Shown in pieces: positions 62,134 through 64,000 of a stretch of DNA of 64,000 bases. The notes beneath the pieces were generated by a model. The model worked only from the letters and a program-made list of their open reading frames with translations, had not been told where the DNA came from and ran no database searches. The stretch's first letter is position 1, and the number at the start of each line of letters is the position of its first letter. The stretch is from Thalassotalea loyana (GTDB lineage: Bacteria; Pseudomonadota; Gammaproteobacteria; Enterobacterales; Alteromonadaceae): positions 930,001 to 994,000 of the forward strand of contig NZ_BSSV01000001.1 of assembly GCF_030161435.1 (NCBI RefSeq), given 5' to 3'. A program made the translations under genes and the position numbers.

Positions 62134-63381
62134 ATGTTTGAGCAGTTTGATCTCGACAACGAATTGTTGGGTGCCGTTAAAGATATCGGCTTCAAAAAAC
62201 CTACGTCAATTCAACAACTTGTATTGCCAGAAGCAATGGCTGGCAAAGATGTTTTAGCATCAGCACCTACAGGCACTGGTAAAACAGCTGCATTTTTGCT
62301 GCCGGCTATCCAGCATTTATTAGATTACCCAAGAACGAAACCTGGTTTTCCTCGTGTTTTAATACTATCTCCAACGCGTGAGTTGGCTTTGCAAATATTT
62401 GAGCAAGCGCAACTACTCACTAAATACACCAATGTAAAAACAGGAGTCATTACTGGCGGTGTTAACTATGGGTCACACAAAGAAATTTTAACTAGTACAA
62501 CTGATATGTTGATAGCGACGCCGGGTCGCTTGTTGGAATACATTGAAACAGAACAGTTTGATGCGCGCGAGATAGAAATTCTTGTACTTGATGAAGCAGA
62601 CCGCATGCTAGATATGGGATTTGCTGAAACAATTAATCGCGTCGTTGGTGAAGCTCGTTGGCGTAAGCAAACGATGCTCTTTTCAGCAACATTAGAAGGC
62701 TCTGGTGTTCTTAAGTTTTCGAAAGAGCTGTTAGAAGAACCGGTTTACCTCGAATCAAATCCATCACGCAAAGAAAAAGCTAAGATCCATCAATGGATCC
62801 ATTTAGCTGATAATAAGAAGCATAAACTCGATTTACTATGTGCATTATTAAAGCAAGAAGATGTTAAGCGCGCGGTCGTTTTTGCTAATAAGCGTGAAAC
62901 TGTCCAGTTTTTATCAGGTAAGTTATACGCTGAAGAGTTACCTTGTGCATGGCTAGAAGGCAAAATGCCACAAGACAAACGTAATAGTGCGGTAGAGCGT
63001 GTAAGAAACGGGGATGTTAATGTTCTTGTTGCAACCGATGTTGCCGCTCGTGGTTTAGATATTGATGATGTTACGCATGTCATCAACTTTGATATGCCTC
63101 GCAAAGCTGATATTTATCTGCATAGAATCGGTCGTACCGGACGCGCAGGTAATAAAGGAACAGCAATTTCGTTGGTTGAAGCTCATGATATGGCTGTGAT
63201 TGGTAAAATCGAGCGTTACATAGACGAAAAACTAGCACGTCGTGTGATTGAAGGTTTACGTCCTCTTAATAAAGAAGCGAGAGTTCCGCAGAAAAAACCA
63301 AAGGTGAAAAAGTCGAAAGCTGAGAAAAAAGCGAAGGCTAAAAAAGTTGCAAAGCGCAATACGAAAAAGGCCAAAAAGTAG
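62134..63381 (+). CDS. srmB: DEAD-box RNA helicase SrmB
   Basis: 415 residues. Q motif (FEQFDLDNELLGAVKDIGFKKPTSIQ), Walker A APTGTGKT ending at residue 51, DEAD at about 153, SAT motif III (FSATLEGSG), and motif VI HRIGRTGRAG. A Lys-rich C-terminal tail (KKPKVKKSKAEKKAKAKK) replaces the shorter E. coli tail. SrmB helps early assembly of the 50S ribosomal subunit. It has a terminator after the stop and is 140 bases after fldB. Confidence 0.94.
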   Translation: MFEQFDLDNELLGAVKDIGFKKPTSIQQLVLPEAMAGKDVLASAPTGTGKTAAFLLPAIQHLLDYPRTKPGFPRVLILSPTRELALQIFEQAQLLTKYTNVKTGVITGGVNYGSHKEILTSTTDMLIATPGRLLEYIETEQFDAREIEILVLDEADRMLDMGFAETINRVVGEARWRKQTMLFSATLEGSGVLKFSKELLEEPVYLESNPSRKEKAKIHQWIHLADNKKHKLDLLCALLKQEDVKRAVVFANKRETVQFLSGKLYAEELPCAWLEGKMPQDKRNSAVERVRNGDVNVLVATDVAARGLDIDDVTHVINFDMPRKADIYLHRIGRTGRAGNKGTAISLVEAHDMAVIGKIERYIDEKLARRVIEGLRPLNKEARVPQKKPKVKKSKAEKKAKAKKVAKRNTKKAKK

Positions 63382-63406
63382 TAACCACCTTTCAGTGAAA
63401 GACCAT

Positions 63407-63439
63407 AAAAAAGCAGCGTTATTAACGCTGCTTTTTTTT
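63407..63439. terminator. Intrinsic terminator after srmB
   Basis: Stem AAGCAGCGTT/AACGCTGCTT with a 3-base loop and T and A runs, between srmB and the convergent DUF6868-type gene. Confidence 0.92.
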
Positions 63440-63452
63440 GCTCGCAAAAAGC

Positions 63453-63698
63453 TTAATACCCGAGGAGCTTAAGCCCTACATAAGGTGCCAAAAAGAATAC
63501 AAACACTAAAATTTTGTAGAGGGCAAAAGCTATGTAATTCATTTGATTAAATTGCTCATAGCTAATATCAAACCATCTGCTATGCATCTTAAATAAAAAC
63601 GGCTTTGCCAGTACGAGGATAATAAACCACAGCAATAATACGCCGTAGTTTAATATCAAACACCATGCGAGCAATTTTACAGCTAGTTCCATTGTCAC
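63453..63698 (-). CDS. DUF6868 family small membrane protein
   Basis: 81 residues with two membrane helices (about 4-33 and 53-78) and the conserved-looking middle KMHSRWFDISYEQFNQMNYIAFALYK. The arrangement of a helix, HxRWF loop, F-x-Q motif and second helix fits the DUF6868 family. The role is unknown. It follows the partial 3' gene by 18 bases and could share its transcript. Confidence 0.8.
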   Translation of the reverse strand: MTMELAVKLLAWCLILNYGVLLLWFIILVLAKPFLFKMHSRWFDISYEQFNQMNYIAFALYKILVFVFFLAPYVGLKLLGY

Positions 63699-63716
63699 TC
63701 CTATTAATGCTTTTAC

Positions 63717-64000
63717 TTAACCACCTAATAGGTCGCCAAGTTTACCTTTTAATTTGTCTGTTGCTTTCTTCTTAAGCTTATCTTCTTGTTGTTTTACAAT
63801 GTCGTTGCTCAACAAGCTGGATAACGCACCATCTGTGCCGTTTAACAAATTCTCAAAATCTAAGATCTCGGCATTCGCACTGTCACCCAAGGATAAAGCA
63901 CCTGAAAGCTTTTCATTTAACCCTCCCTGAATATCTGATTTAAAACCAGCTAACTTACTGTTGACTTGGGTCATCACGCTTTGCTGTAAAATCTTATTCA
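63717..64000 (-). CDS. Helical protein, N-terminus outside the window
   Basis: The frame stays open to the window end beyond the first visible Met (63977), reading NKILQQSVMTQVNSKLAGFKSDIQ, so this is probably the C-terminal part of a longer protein. The tail is rich in Leu, Lys and Gly (LKKKATDKLKGKLGDLLGG), like the end of AsmA-type or TIGR03545-type envelope proteins. Which of these it is cannot be told from 94 residues. Confidence 0.6.
   Translation of the reverse strand, partial: NKILQQSVMTQVNSKLAGFKSDIQGGLNEKLSGALSLGDSANAEILDFENLLNGTDGALSSLLSNDIVKQQEDKLKKKATDKLKGKLGDLLGG

Noticed and set aside
1-64000. CRISPR array, tRNA or rRNA genes
   Set aside because: No regularly spaced repeats and no cloverleaf or rRNA segments were seen by eye; a covariance-model search was not possible here.

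Overview
The window looks like the chromosome of an AT-rich marine gammaproteobacterium of the Alteromonadales, most probably Colwelliaceae (Colwellia or Thalassotalea type). This is inferred from the core gene products and order (fldB, dsbC, recJ, prfB, lysS; phoBR beside ppk-ppx; srmB; ettA; rdgC) and from base composition. It is not a database match. No tRNA, rRNA, CRISPR array or complete insertion sequence was seen.

Positions 1 to about 14,850 are an accessory, defence-type island. It holds the end of a superfamily II helicase with a small winged-helix-like partner, an XRE regulator, and a complete type I restriction-modification operon (hsdM, hsdS, hsdR). HsdR carries an unusual tandem Cys-rich insert. 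A three-gene cassette follows in the same direction: a 97-residue two-helix membrane protein, a 2094-residue STAND-like NTPase and a 226-residue helical protein. The membrane protein and the NTPase share the same short AGRDIN...TGD motif, which suggests they work together. The island ends inside dinB, whose first codons, including the catalytic Asp motif, are missing, so the right island boundary is visible.

From 15 to 31 kb the content is housekeeping: an MBL-fold hydrolase, RdgC, an orphan sensor kinase, and then a phosphate block (porin, PhoB, PhoR, PstS, an HDOD protein, Ppx, Ppk, a GcvR-like ACT protein). Pho-box-like 11-bp repeats precede the porin, phoB and pstS. A PilZ protein and EttA follow.

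From 32 to 39 kb there is a secreted protein of unknown function, a TetR regulator with a perfect palindrome upstream, and a two-component system in line with an ArnT-like and an ArnC/GtrB-like glycosyltransferase. A GtrA flippase is divergent across a large inverted repeat; together these suggest regulated envelope glycosylation.

From 39 to 48 kb, on the minus strand, lies a photo-oxidative stress locus: ECF sigma factor RpoE, anti-sigma ChrR, YbgA-like protein, photolyase, an NTF2-like protein, SDR, FAD oxidoreductase, DUF1365 protein and a cyclopropane-fatty-acid-synthase-like methyltransferase. Such sets respond to singlet oxygen and remodel membrane lipids.

From 48 to 64 kb come a LON-substrate-binding-domain protein, a FabH-like synthase, a CBS protein, an amidohydrolase/SDR pair, a DUF3010 protein, a MITE-like element, an acyl-CoA dehydrogenase with a FadR-like site, and a periplasmic TonB-domain protein. 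After these come lysS, prfB (with its programmed +1 frameshift), recJ, dsbC, fldB, srmB, a DUF6868 protein and the C-terminal end of a further gene. The xerD gene usually found next to dsbC in this cluster is absent.
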